Below are positions 1 through 5,746 of a stretch of 7,898 nt of DNA, in pieces. Below the pieces are notes generated by a model. That model saw only the letters and a program-made list of their open reading frames with translations, was not told the DNA's origin and made no database searches. The translations under genes and the position numbers were made by a program. The stretch covers positions 1 through 7,898 of the forward strand of contig CAZGPW010000147.1 of assembly GCA_964527535.1 (NCBI GenBank). The letters run 5' to 3'. Position 1 is the first letter of the stretch, and every line of letters begins with the position of its first letter. Origin of the DNA: JAQIBY01 sp964527535. Its GTDB lineage: Bacteria > Bacteroidota > Bacteroidia > Bacteroidales > ML635J-15.

Positions 1-26
1 TGCAAATATAAGCATTAATGATAAAA

Positions 27-99
27 GGGGGCGTAAGCAAGCCAGCTTACGCTCTCTTTGCTTCGTTTCGCTACGCTTCACTCCGCAAAGAGAGCGTGA
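27..99. repeat. Two overlapping, mutually exclusive hairpins
   Basis: Stem A pairs GCGTAAGC (31-38) with GCTTACGC (45-52), 8 perfect bp around a 6-nt loop. It can be extended to 27-30/53-56 with two G-T wobbles. Stem B pairs CGCTCTCTTTGC (50-61) with GCAAAGAGAGCG (85-96), 12 perfect bp around a 23-nt loop, extendable to 47-49/97-99 with one wobble. The arms overlap at 47-56, so an RNA could form only one of them. Neither is followed by a T-tract, so a simple terminator is not supported. It may be a dispersed palindromic repeat or a structured transcript; I do not recognise the family. Confidence 0.7.
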
Positions 100-120
100 C
101 AAACATCATTATGGACTTAT

Positions 121-138
121 ACTTTTACTCGTAAAAGT
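121..138. repeat. Perfect short inverted repeat
   Basis: ACTTTTAC and GTAAAAGT, 8 bp each, are separated by TC. The spacer is too short for a stable RNA loop with the full stem, so it would act as a symmetric DNA site or a shortened hairpin. No T-tract or adjacent gene start points to a role. Confidence 0.4.
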
Positions 139-308
139 TGCATTTACTAATTGAATTTAGGTGATAAAAAACTATCTTAGAAAAAATTAAGAAAAGCTTA
201 TGAACAATTTTGGCTTTTGCTGTTGATTAGTATGATCATAAGAGGTGGGGTTTGAATGGTGGATTCTTATGTAGAATGTTACGTTAGTAGGCTATAAAAT
301 TAAAATTA

Positions 309-905
309 TTAAGCCAAAATATCTCCTGTAAAATATTTTTCCGTGGCATCAATATCCAGCATGGCATTAATTTGACAGAAAAATTCAAAATGTGCTAATT
401 GTCCAGGGGTGATGTCTGCGGTTTTAATCAACTTGTTGTCTAACAGGTACTGTCGCATAACGCCTTTCAGCAACGGATGTTTCGGAGTGTACCAATACGG
501 AGCTGCGTAAAAAGCCAGGTTTGCGTAGCTGCTGTCGGTAATCAGGTTGTTTTTGACAATGATTATTTCTTCATTTTCAGCACAGCCGGATTTTAGTTTT
601 TCAAATGTTTTCCGGTTGCTGTATTTCCATGCGTAATCAACCTGATCATCATATACCACATGAAAGTGTTTAATGAGCTTTGGCTGGTACGGAATGCATT
701 CGACCCGGCGAATTTTATTATCGTATGTTATGCGTAATTTCCATTTGCCTTGTTTGTGGACGTATTTTTTTGCAATGTGGTCAAGTTGTTCTGGTGTTGC
801 ATCCTCAAAATGGGCATTAAGGCATTGTTCATACCTGCGTTGATGGTATTGGATCAAAGCTGTGTTATTATTTTCAATGCGTATGCTTTCAATGAATTGG
901 TACAT
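309..905 (-). CDS. pabC: Aminodeoxychorismate lyase (class IV aminotransferase fold)
   Basis: This is probably the PLP enzyme that cleaves 4-amino-4-deoxychorismate to p-aminobenzoate and pyruvate in cytosolic folate synthesis. At 198 aa it is shorter than E. coli PabC (about 270 aa), as in many Bacteroidota class IV proteins. Seen in the sequence: an N-terminal FIESIRI block, YHQRRYE (residues 20-26), WKYSNR (93-98) whose Lys94 matches the PLP-binding lysine of the K-x-x-N/D-R motif, ITDSSYANLAF (122-132) matching the PLP-contact loop, and GVMRQYLL (148-155). In that loop the Glu found in E. coli PabC is Asp. The gene overlaps the 3' end of pabB by 17 nt (889-905) and has no Shine-Dalgarno, suggesting translational coupling. 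The pabB neighbour supports PabC over a branched-chain or D-amino-acid aminotransferase. Confidence 0.85.
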   Translation of the reverse strand: MYQFIESIRIENNNTALIQYHQRRYEQCLNAHFEDATPEQLDHIAKKYVHKQGKWKLRITYDNKIRRVECIPYQPKLIKHFHVVYDDQVDYAWKYSNRKTFEKLKSGCAENEEIIIVKNNLITDSSYANLAFYAAPYWYTPKHPLLKGVMRQYLLDNKLIKTADITPGQLAHFEFFCQINAMLDIDATEKYFTGDILA

Positions 906-1869
906 AGATTTTTTGTATCATTTCTTTGTATTCGTTTTCAGGGTTGCTTAAGGAGGTGATGCCGCCGCCGCTTTTATAATAATATTTTCCGTTTTCCTCT
1001 GTGATCATGCGAATCATGACAAAGCTGTCTATATCAATGCCGTTGAAAAGAACAGTGACCCCTGTATAATACCCACGTTTATGGATTTCGGTTTTGTTTA
1101 TTATTTCAGTGGTTTTTTGTTTTGGTGCGCCCGTGATGCTACCGGCGGGCAATAATTTGAATACCATATCGCCGGTATGATGTTGCCAGCCATCATGCAG
1201 TGTCGCCTTTATTTCTGTGCTTGTTTGATACAATTGGTTGCGGGAAGTGTGTATTTTTTCAAGGTACCGGTACCAACTGACTTCTGCATTGTCTGCCACC
1301 ATGCTGAGGTCATTTCTGAGCAGATCAGTGATGGTATAATGCTCAGCGGTTTCTTTGGGATCTGATAACAAAGTGTTTCGTGCATCTTTTTCATTGGCAT
1401 CAATCGTGCCTTTCATCGGATAAGCATAAATTGTATCATGATGGGTTTTGATAAAACATTCCGGCGAAAAACATACGAATTTATTTTTTAGCCACAACTT
1501 GTATTTTGCTTTGCTGCCATAAAAAATACGACACAATTTCTCTTTCAACTCGATTTCTGTTTCGAAGCATAAATTGCACAGGTAGCTGTCCCCGCGGTTG
1601 ATGTGTTTTAATACAGCTTTGTAGGCTTTGTGGTATTCATCAAATGGAAGCGGAGTGAAATCCAGGTGGGTGTTGATTTTTCCCGGAAATGACTTTTGGG
1701 TATTGCTCAGTTCCGGAAAATGATACAAGCAATCATCATCGCTTATACGCTCAAGGGGCATCACATGGTTGTGCTGCATGTCAAAGCTGATGACAGCAAG
1801 GAAGGGATCACCACGGCTTCCAAGTTTGTTCATGTAGTTTTTTGTTTCCTGAGCCTGCATTGTTTTCAT
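889..1869 (-). CDS. pabB: Aminodeoxychorismate synthase component I
   Basis: This is a chorismate-binding enzyme that uses ammonia from PabA to convert chorismate to 4-amino-4-deoxychorismate. Numbering from the ATG at 1869 (326 aa): GDSYLCNL (93-100), SPECF (135-139), PMKGT (151-155), TITDLLRNDLS (179-189), LLPAGSITGAPK (239-250) and GGGITS (301-306) with NPENEYKE (309-316). Lys153 in PMKGT is the residue used covalently by E. coli PabB; anthranilate synthase (TrpE) has Ala there, so the call is PabB. It is much shorter than E. coli PabB (about 450 aa) and lacks most of the N-terminal region. The start is uncertain: Met13 (codon 1831-1833), just before NKLGSRGDPF, fits the family start as I recall it and may be the true one. 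It forms an operon with pabC and is divergent from pabA. Confidence 0.92.
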   Translation of the reverse strand: MKTMQAQETKNYMNKLGSRGDPFLAVISFDMQHNHVMPLERISDDDCLYHFPELSNTQKSFPGKINTHLDFTPLPFDEYHKAYKAVLKHINRGDSYLCNLCFETEIELKEKLCRIFYGSKAKYKLWLKNKFVCFSPECFIKTHHDTIYAYPMKGTIDANEKDARNTLLSDPKETAEHYTITDLLRNDLSMVADNAEVSWYRYLEKIHTSRNQLYQTSTEIKATLHDGWQHHTGDMVFKLLPAGSITGAPKQKTTEIINKTEIHKRGYYTGVTVLFNGIDIDSFVMIRMITEENGKYYYKSGGGITSLSNPENEYKEMIQKIYVPIH

Positions 1870-1886
1870 GAAAATATCTACTTTTG
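1860..1886 (+). promoter_or_regulatory. Candidate pabA promoter (Bacteroidota type)
   Basis: TACTTTTG at 1879-1886 exactly matches the -7 consensus TAnnTTTG. A TTG at 1860-1862 lies 16 bp upstream as a possible -33 element. Transcription would begin around 1893, giving a leader of about 20 nt before the ATG at 1914. The box covers the upstream in-frame TTG (1884-1886), which argues against that codon as the pabA start. It lies in the pabB/pabA divergent gap. Confidence 0.5.
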
Positions 1887-1903
1887 AAAATGCGATATGG
1901 ATT

Positions 1904-1911
1904 CAAAGGTA
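1904..1911 (-). promoter_or_regulatory. Candidate pabBC promoter -7 box
   Basis: Read on the minus strand, 1911-1904 is TACCTTTG, an exact TAnnTTTG match. Transcription would begin near 1897, about 28 nt before the ATG at 1869 or 64 nt before the alternative ATG at 1833. No clear TTG -33 element was found at the expected distance. The same bases (AAAGG on the plus strand) could act as a weak ribosome-binding site for pabA. Confidence 0.35.
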
Positions 1912-1913
1912 AC

Positions 1914-2480
1914 ATGAAAAATTGTTTGCTTATAGATTGTAACGATTCTTTTTCGTATAAACTGGCACAAACTGTCAGGCAAACGGGGTTGTGTGAGGTT
2001 GATGTTATTGAATACGGCCATGATATTATTCATGCTTGCAGGTTGTATGATGCTGTCATCATTTCTCCCGGGCCCGGCTTGCCGAATGAATATTCTCATC
2101 TGTTCCGGTTGTTAAAAAGCATTAAAAACAAGCCGCTGCTGGGCGTTTGCCTGGGACATCAACTGATGGCCATTTATTGCGGCGGGCAATTGGGGCATTT
2201 GCCTCAGGTTATGCACGGCCAAAAAAAATCGTTGGATGTATGCAATGATGATGCTTTATTTGCCGGCGTTCCCGGGCAGTGTCAGGTTGGGTTGTATCAC
2301 AGCTGGGTAATTGAAGCGGTGCCACAGCAGCTCATTGTTACAGCAAGGTCTGACGATGGGTTTATCATGGCATGTCGCCATGAAACTTATCCGTGGACAA
2401 GTGTGCAATTTCACCCCGAATCGTTTATGACAAAAGACGGTACGAAAATCATACAAAACTGGATATCCGGTGTTATGTAA
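1914..2480 (+). CDS. pabA: Aminodeoxychorismate synthase component II (glutamine amidotransferase)
   Basis: Class I glutamine amidotransferase (188 aa) that supplies ammonia to PabB; this subunit is often shared with anthranilate synthase as TrpG. Seen: LLIDCNDSFSYKLAQTV (5-21), the oxyanion-hole region SPGPGLP (51-57), the nucleophile elbow GVCLGHQ (77-83) with Cys79, YHSW (128-131), and VQFHPES (164-170) supplying catalytic His167 and Glu169. All catalytic residues are intact and the length is normal. I chose the ATG at 1914 because the conserved domain begins there, AAAGG lies just upstream, and the promoter candidate overlaps the earlier in-frame TTG at 1884; an ATG at 1890 is also possible. 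It is divergent from pabBC across a 44-bp gap. With pabB and pabC adjacent and no trp genes in view, the PABA role is the better call. Confidence 0.92.
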   Translation: MKNCLLIDCNDSFSYKLAQTVRQTGLCEVDVIEYGHDIIHACRLYDAVIISPGPGLPNEYSHLFRLLKSIKNKPLLGVCLGHQLMAIYCGGQLGHLPQVMHGQKKSLDVCNDDALFAGVPGQCQVGLYHSWVIEAVPQQLIVTARSDDGFIMACRHETYPWTSVQFHPESFMTKDGTKIIQNWISGVM

Positions 2481-2655
2481 AGTTTTAAGGGGCCTTCTGT
2501 TAATTGGAGAATTATTAGTAAAATCAAGGGTTGTAACCCGCTATAGTCTTCTTGTAAGCTTACAGCAAACCCTGTTTTCCTCCAACCAGACTCAAAAATA
2601 AAATAGAAAAGCTATAAATGTTATTTGCCCGGAATATAATTTTCGTGTTTTTTGT
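2481..2655. other. Convergent spacer with small palindromes
   Basis: This lies between the 3' ends of pabA (+) and the TPR gene (-). It contains GGGTTGTAACCC (2528-2539) and the perfect 12-bp palindrome TGTAAGCTTACA (2553-2564). AGGGTT (2527-2532) could also pair with AACCCT (2568-2573), enclosing the palindrome and followed by GTTTT. A shared terminator would make sense here, but no arrangement has a strong stem plus long T-tract, so termination is only a possibility. Confidence 0.35.
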
Positions 2656-3690
2656 TTAATCCCTGGTTTTATCATCACAAAGCCCTTCAATTTTTTCGTT
2701 CGCTTTATCAAAGCCTGCTTCCCTGGCTTTTTTCAAGTCCTTGCATCCGCTGTTTTTTTCACCTGCCTGATGTTTTGAAAGCCCTCTGTAATAGTAAGCC
2801 CTGGCATAACCCGGCTTAATCTCAATGGTTTTGTTAAAGTCAGACATGGCTCCGCTGTAATTACCGAGTTCATGTTTGGTCATGCCTCTGTTTGTATAAT
2901 ATCCAGCCTTGTATGGATTAATCTCAATGGCTTTATTAAAATCAGTTATCGCGCCGGCGTAGTCTTCCAAATCATGTTTAACTAGGCCCCTGTTATTGTA
3001 GGCACCGGCATTATCAGGATTGATCTCTATGGCTTTGTTATAGTCAGCAAGTGCCCCCTGGTATTTTTTCAGTTTATGCTTGACAAGCCCACGGTTGATA
3101 TAAACTCCGGCATTATCCGGATTGATCTCTATGGCTTTGTTATAGTCAGCAAGTGCGCCTTTGTAATCCTTTGTTTTTCGCTTAGTCAGGCCCCTGTTGA
3201 TATAAGCCGCTGCAACCTCAGGTTTGATTTTAATGACGGATGTGAAGTCTCTTATGGCACCTTTCTGGTTTCCCAATTTTCCCCAGGCAAGCCCCCTGTT
3301 GAAATAAGCCATTGTATGAGAAGGTTTAGCATCAATAACTTTGCTTAGGTCTCTTACAGCGCCCTTGTAGTCTCCCAGCTCATCCCTCGCTATTCCCCTG
3401 TTGAAATAAGCATCAATATCCCTGGGATTGATCTGAATGGCTTTATCAAAATCCAACAATGCTGACCCGTGTTTTCCCAATTCGCCCTTAACAAGGCCCC
3501 TGTTAAAGTATGCGTTTGCATTTTCAGGGTCGAGCTCAATGGCTTTGTTCAGGTTTTTAATGGCTTTTTTCAGCTCTCCCGATTCAAAGTTTTCAATGCC
3601 TTTGCTGTAATAATTCTGTTCCTTTTGACAATAACCTGTAACCATGGTTAAAAACATCAATCCTGAAAACAACAATATAATTTTTTTCAT
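2656..3690 (-). CDS. Secreted tetratricopeptide-repeat protein
   Basis: 344 aa from the ATG at 3688-3690. A basic start (MKK) and hydrophobic segment to about residue 20 form a signal peptide, so it is probably periplasmic or surface-exposed. The start at 3726 would add 12 polar residues before the signal and is less likely. From residue 24 there are nine consecutive 34-residue TPR units (24-57, 58-91, 92-125, 126-159, 160-193, 194-227, 228-261, 262-295, 296-329), with consensus AYxNRGLxKxxLGxYxGAI and DFNKAIEINP. The last is degenerate and leads into a C-terminal cap with two cysteines (GCKDLKKA and EGLC). There is no enzymatic domain. TPR arrays form superhelical scaffolds for protein binding; the partner is not evident. 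Cys21 is preceded by TGY, not a good lipobox. It is divergent from the MFS gene. Confidence 0.9.
   Translation of the reverse strand: MKKIILLFSGLMFLTMVTGYCQKEQNYYSKGIENFESGELKKAIKNLNKAIELDPENANAYFNRGLVKGELGKHGSALLDFDKAIQINPRDIDAYFNRGIARDELGDYKGAVRDLSKVIDAKPSHTMAYFNRGLAWGKLGNQKGAIRDFTSVIKIKPEVAAAYINRGLTKRKTKDYKGALADYNKAIEINPDNAGVYINRGLVKHKLKKYQGALADYNKAIEINPDNAGAYNNRGLVKHDLEDYAGAITDFNKAIEINPYKAGYYTNRGMTKHELGNYSGAMSDFNKTIEIKPGYARAYYYRGLSKHQAGEKNSGCKDLKKAREAGFDKANEKIEGLCDDKTRD
3005..3156 (-). repeat. Near-identical 102-bp-spaced duplication within the TPR gene
   Basis: Positions 3005-3054 and 3107-3156 are 50-bp copies differing at one base (position 3016 A versus 3118 C), exactly 102 bp (one 34-aa TPR) apart. 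They encode the GALADYNKAIEINPDNAG part of TPR units 5 and 6. Other units of the gene are far more diverged, so this pair is the youngest unit duplication or has been homogenised by gene conversion. Confidence 0.85.
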
Positions 3691-3738
3691 AACATATTTT
3701 CTGTTTATATCTTTTTTATTTCGCACAAGTTAATAAAA

Positions 3739-3896
3739 AACAATGAGTCCACTCTAAAAAATCATTTTTCGCCACAAAAACACAAAATCCCACCAAAAAA
3801 TAACTAAATGAATTTCAATATTTTGTGCAATTTGGTGCTTTGGTATTTTGGTGGCATTTTTTATTTTTCGACTTTTTTGAGTGGTCCCAACAATGA
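3739..3896. mobile_element. MITE-like palindromic element with 8-bp target-site duplication
   Basis: AACAATGA occurs at 3739-3746 and exactly again at 3889-3896, bracketing a 142-bp imperfect palindrome (3747-3888). The ends pair: CCACTCTAAAAAATC (3749-3763) against the reverse complement of 3870-3884 (CCACTCAAAAAAGTC), 13 of 15 positions. Inner arms start at GCCAC (3771-3775) and GTGGC (3851-3855) and pair imperfectly towards a centre near 3817. They are built of 8-bp units such as CCACAAAA/ACACAAAA (3772-3787) and ATTTGGTG/CTTTGGTA/TTTTGGTG (3830-3853). Terminal inverted repeats, small size, no coding capacity and a flanking direct repeat are the hallmarks of a non-autonomous transposable element. 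The mobilising transposase family cannot be named from this. Confidence 0.6.
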
Positions 3897-3936
3897 CAAC
3901 AAAAAAAATGCCAGGAAAAATTATCTTCAATTTTCC

Positions 3937-3965
3937 TTTGTAAGACAGTTATTTTACTAATTTAG
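3937..3965 (+). promoter_or_regulatory. Candidate promoter of the MFS gene
   Basis: TTTG at 3937-3940 and TAATTTAG at 3958-3965 (one mismatch to TAnnTTTG) are separated by 17 bp. Transcription would start near 3972, about 20 nt before the ATG at 3992. It lies about 50 bp beyond the right end of the MITE-like element, so the element sits upstream of the core promoter. Confidence 0.4.
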
Positions 3966-3991
3966 CGCTGAAAATCAAAAAATGAATTTTT

Positions 3992-5686
3992 ATGAATACT
4001 GTTAATCAAAGTACCTTGAAAGATTCAGTTGCCATGCGTTGGCTTGCTTTGTTACTTGTTAGTGGTTTGATGCTTGCTACTTACTGGTTTCAGGATTTTT
4101 TCTCAGGGTTAAAAGGCATGATGGAAACCCAAATGGGGTTTACCAGTGAAGAGTTTGGCCGGCTTATCGGCTTAACCACCATTGCCAACATGTTTGGTAT
4201 GATCATCGTTGGTGGAATGATCCTTGACAAATGGGGAGTACGCATTGCCGGACTGGCATTTGGCGGTTTGGCTGTGCTTGGTGGTGCCATTACTGCCCTG
4301 GCTTCTGCCGGGTTTTTTGGTGAGGAACACAGTACCCAGCTTACCTTTATGATCATCGGACGTATTTTATTTGGTTCCGGATTGGAGGTTGTTTGTGTGG
4401 TTGCTACCACCACCATGGTGAAATGGTTCAAAGGCTACGAGCTGGCCCTGGCCATGGCCATCAATATGGGTTTCGGACGACTGGGATCTGCCATGGGTAT
4501 AGCGCTGTCACCTGATATCTCAGGAACGGTTTCTCCCGCTGTTACCTTTGCAGCGGCATTGCTTGGTGTGGCTTTTATCATGTTTGTGATTTACGTATTC
4601 TTCGATGTTAAACTCGACAGGCAAATGAAAGCCAAAAAAGCGGCTAAAGCTGCAGAAACCGGTGAAACGGAAGAGGAAGAAGAGTTTAAATTTTCCGACT
4701 TATTTAAATTGATTAAAAACCCATCTTTTATTTACATTGCATTGCTTTGTGTGTCTTTTTATGCTGCTGTATTTCCTTTTATTCAGTATGCCCCGGACCT
4801 GCTGATTAATAAATTTAATTTTACGGCTGTATTGCCGGAAGGAGGTTTCCAGGTCAATGGCAGCACTTCTTTTGGAACTGCGGTTATTTATATCGGACTC
4901 TTTGTTTATGCATTGTTGTTTTCCATTGTTCCCTCAAAGATGAAGACAATGAATAAAAGAATATTGTCGCTGGTGCTTATTGTCGGTACGTTTGCATTGT
5001 TTGCTTACCTTCTGAGGGATACGTTTGCCATTTGGTTTAAAAATGGCTCAAAAACCGCCAGCCTGATCCCATTGGGAACCATCATTTTTACCCCGATATT
5101 TGGAAATTATGTGGATCGCAAAGGTAAAGCCGCTTCCCTGATGATTCTTGGATCGTTGCTTCTGATCTTTGCTCATGTGGCATTATCGCTTTTCCAGAGT
5201 GAAACATTGGCTTATTTAGGCCTGGTGTCTTTGGGTATTGCTTTTTCTCTGGTGCCGGCCGCCATGTGGCCTTCTGTTGCCAAAATTGTGCCACAAAGAC
5301 GGCTGGGAACAGCGTATTCTACCATGTTTACCATTCAGAACTGGGGCCTTGGGGCTTTCTTTTGGGGAATCGGAGCATTGCTGCAAGCTGTTAACCCCAA
5401 GGTTGTTGCTGAAAGACAGGCTTTGAACGCCAAACTTGAAGGACTCGGGATGTCTCAGTCAGAAATATCACAGGAAATCGTAAAAATGAAGGACCCACTG
5501 ATAACATCTGAATTTGGTGAATATACCCAGCAATACATATACGATTATACCATACCCATTTTCATTCTGGTGATTTGTGGTATTATCTCCATTTTTCTGG
5601 CCTACAAGCTCAGGCAGGCTGACCGCCGGCAGGGTTACGGACTGGAGTTGCCTTCAGGAGCAAAAGCCGAAGGAACGGTTGATTAA
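3992..5686 (+). CDS. Major facilitator superfamily transporter, MFSD1-like
   Basis: Inner-membrane transporter of 564 aa. The N-terminal half has an MFS motif A (GGMILDKWGVR, 74-84) after LTTIANMFGM. The stretch GRILFGSGLEVVC (123-135) to VKWFKGYELALAMAINMGFG and RLGSA (143-167) resembles animal MFSD1 (WFKGKEL...ARIGS). The C half has its counterpart, FTPIFGNYVDRKGK (366-379). Compared with MFSD1 there is an insertion at about 280-355 with two extra hydrophobic segments (about 295-313 and 324-341). There is also a polar, helical-looking insertion at about 466-518 before the last membrane span, and an acidic cytoplasmic loop (ETEEEEE, 225-231) between the halves. Mouse MFSD1 is reported as a lysosomal dipeptide transporter; whether that substrate applies here is unknown. 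The gene is monocistronic, with its own promoter candidate and terminator. No Shine-Dalgarno is seen. Confidence 0.88.
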   Translation: MNTVNQSTLKDSVAMRWLALLLVSGLMLATYWFQDFFSGLKGMMETQMGFTSEEFGRLIGLTTIANMFGMIIVGGMILDKWGVRIAGLAFGGLAVLGGAITALASAGFFGEEHSTQLTFMIIGRILFGSGLEVVCVVATTTMVKWFKGYELALAMAINMGFGRLGSAMGIALSPDISGTVSPAVTFAAALLGVAFIMFVIYVFFDVKLDRQMKAKKAAKAAETGETEEEEEFKFSDLFKLIKNPSFIYIALLCVSFYAAVFPFIQYAPDLLINKFNFTAVLPEGGFQVNGSTSFGTAVIYIGLFVYALLFSIVPSKMKTMNKRILSLVLIVGTFALFAYLLRDTFAIWFKNGSKTASLIPLGTIIFTPIFGNYVDRKGKAASLMILGSLLLIFAHVALSLFQSETLAYLGLVSLGIAFSLVPAAMWPSVAKIVPQRRLGTAYSTMFTIQNWGLGAFFWGIGALLQAVNPKVVAERQALNAKLEGLGMSQSEISQEIVKMKDPLITSEFGEYTQQYIYDYTIPIFILVICGIISIFLAYKLRQADRRQGYGLELPSGAKAEGTVD

Positions 5687-5709
5687 TATAAATTAAGTAA
5701 ATAAATTTT

Positions 5710-5746
5710 ACAGGCTGCATTTGCTGAAAATGTGGCCTGTTTTTTG
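5710..5746 (+). terminator. Intrinsic terminator of the MFS gene
   Basis: ACAGGCTGCATTT (5710-5722) pairs with AAATGTGGCCTGT (5728-5740): 13 bp with two G-U wobbles and a 5-nt loop GCTGA, followed at once by TTTTTG (5741-5746). It begins 23 nt after the MFS stop codon. It is the only textbook rho-independent terminator in the window. Confidence 0.85.

Larger units (their letters stand above)
1..308. other. Gene-free left edge with inverted repeats
   Basis: No credible coding region is seen on either strand. The stretch is AT-rich except for a GC-rich island at about 27-100 that carries two overlapping inverted repeats (annotated separately). It also has a perfect inverted repeat at 121-138 (ACTTTTAC, 2-nt spacer, GTAAAAGT) and a 10-bp palindrome TATGATCATA at 231-240. 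It lies downstream of pabC, so any regulatory role would concern an unseen gene to the left or termination of the pabBC transcript. No hairpin followed by a T-tract was found in the pabC direction. Confidence 0.6.
3691..3991. other. Divergent intergenic region, TPR gene / MFS gene
   Basis: 301 bp between two divergent starts, very AT-rich. It contains the MITE-like palindrome (3747-3888) and a promoter candidate for the MFS gene (3937-3965). On the TPR side only a poor -7 match was found (minus strand TTAACTTG, 3733-3726). No coding potential is seen. Confidence 0.7.

Noticed and set aside
241..275. T-arm-like GGTTTGAAT as part of a tRNA
   Set aside because: No pairing T-stem, acceptor stem or anticodon arm can be formed around it.
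1884..1913. Extended pabA start at TTG 1884 (ten extra residues)
   Set aside because: The extra residues lie before the conserved domain, and the TTG is part of a perfect TAnnTTTG box; the ATG at 1914 is the better start.
2221..2228. A8 tract in pabA, and T8 tracts in the exporter gene (7541-7548, 7801-7808), as phase-variation sites
   Set aside because: The frames are intact, AAA-AAA lysine codons explain them, and 8-base tracts are ordinary in AT-rich genomes.
889..2480. Anthranilate synthase (trpE/trpG) rather than PABA synthesis
   Set aside because: PMKGT has the Lys typical of PabB, a pabC-like gene overlaps pabB, and no trp genes are present. PabA may still serve both pathways.
2656..3600. 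Regular 102-bp repeats as a CRISPR or non-coding array
   Set aside because: The period equals one 34-aa TPR, the frame is open throughout, and similarity follows protein constraints.
3625..3633. Lipoprotein signal at Cys21 of the TPR protein
   Set aside because: The preceding residues TGY do not fit a lipobox, which needs a small residue before the Cys.
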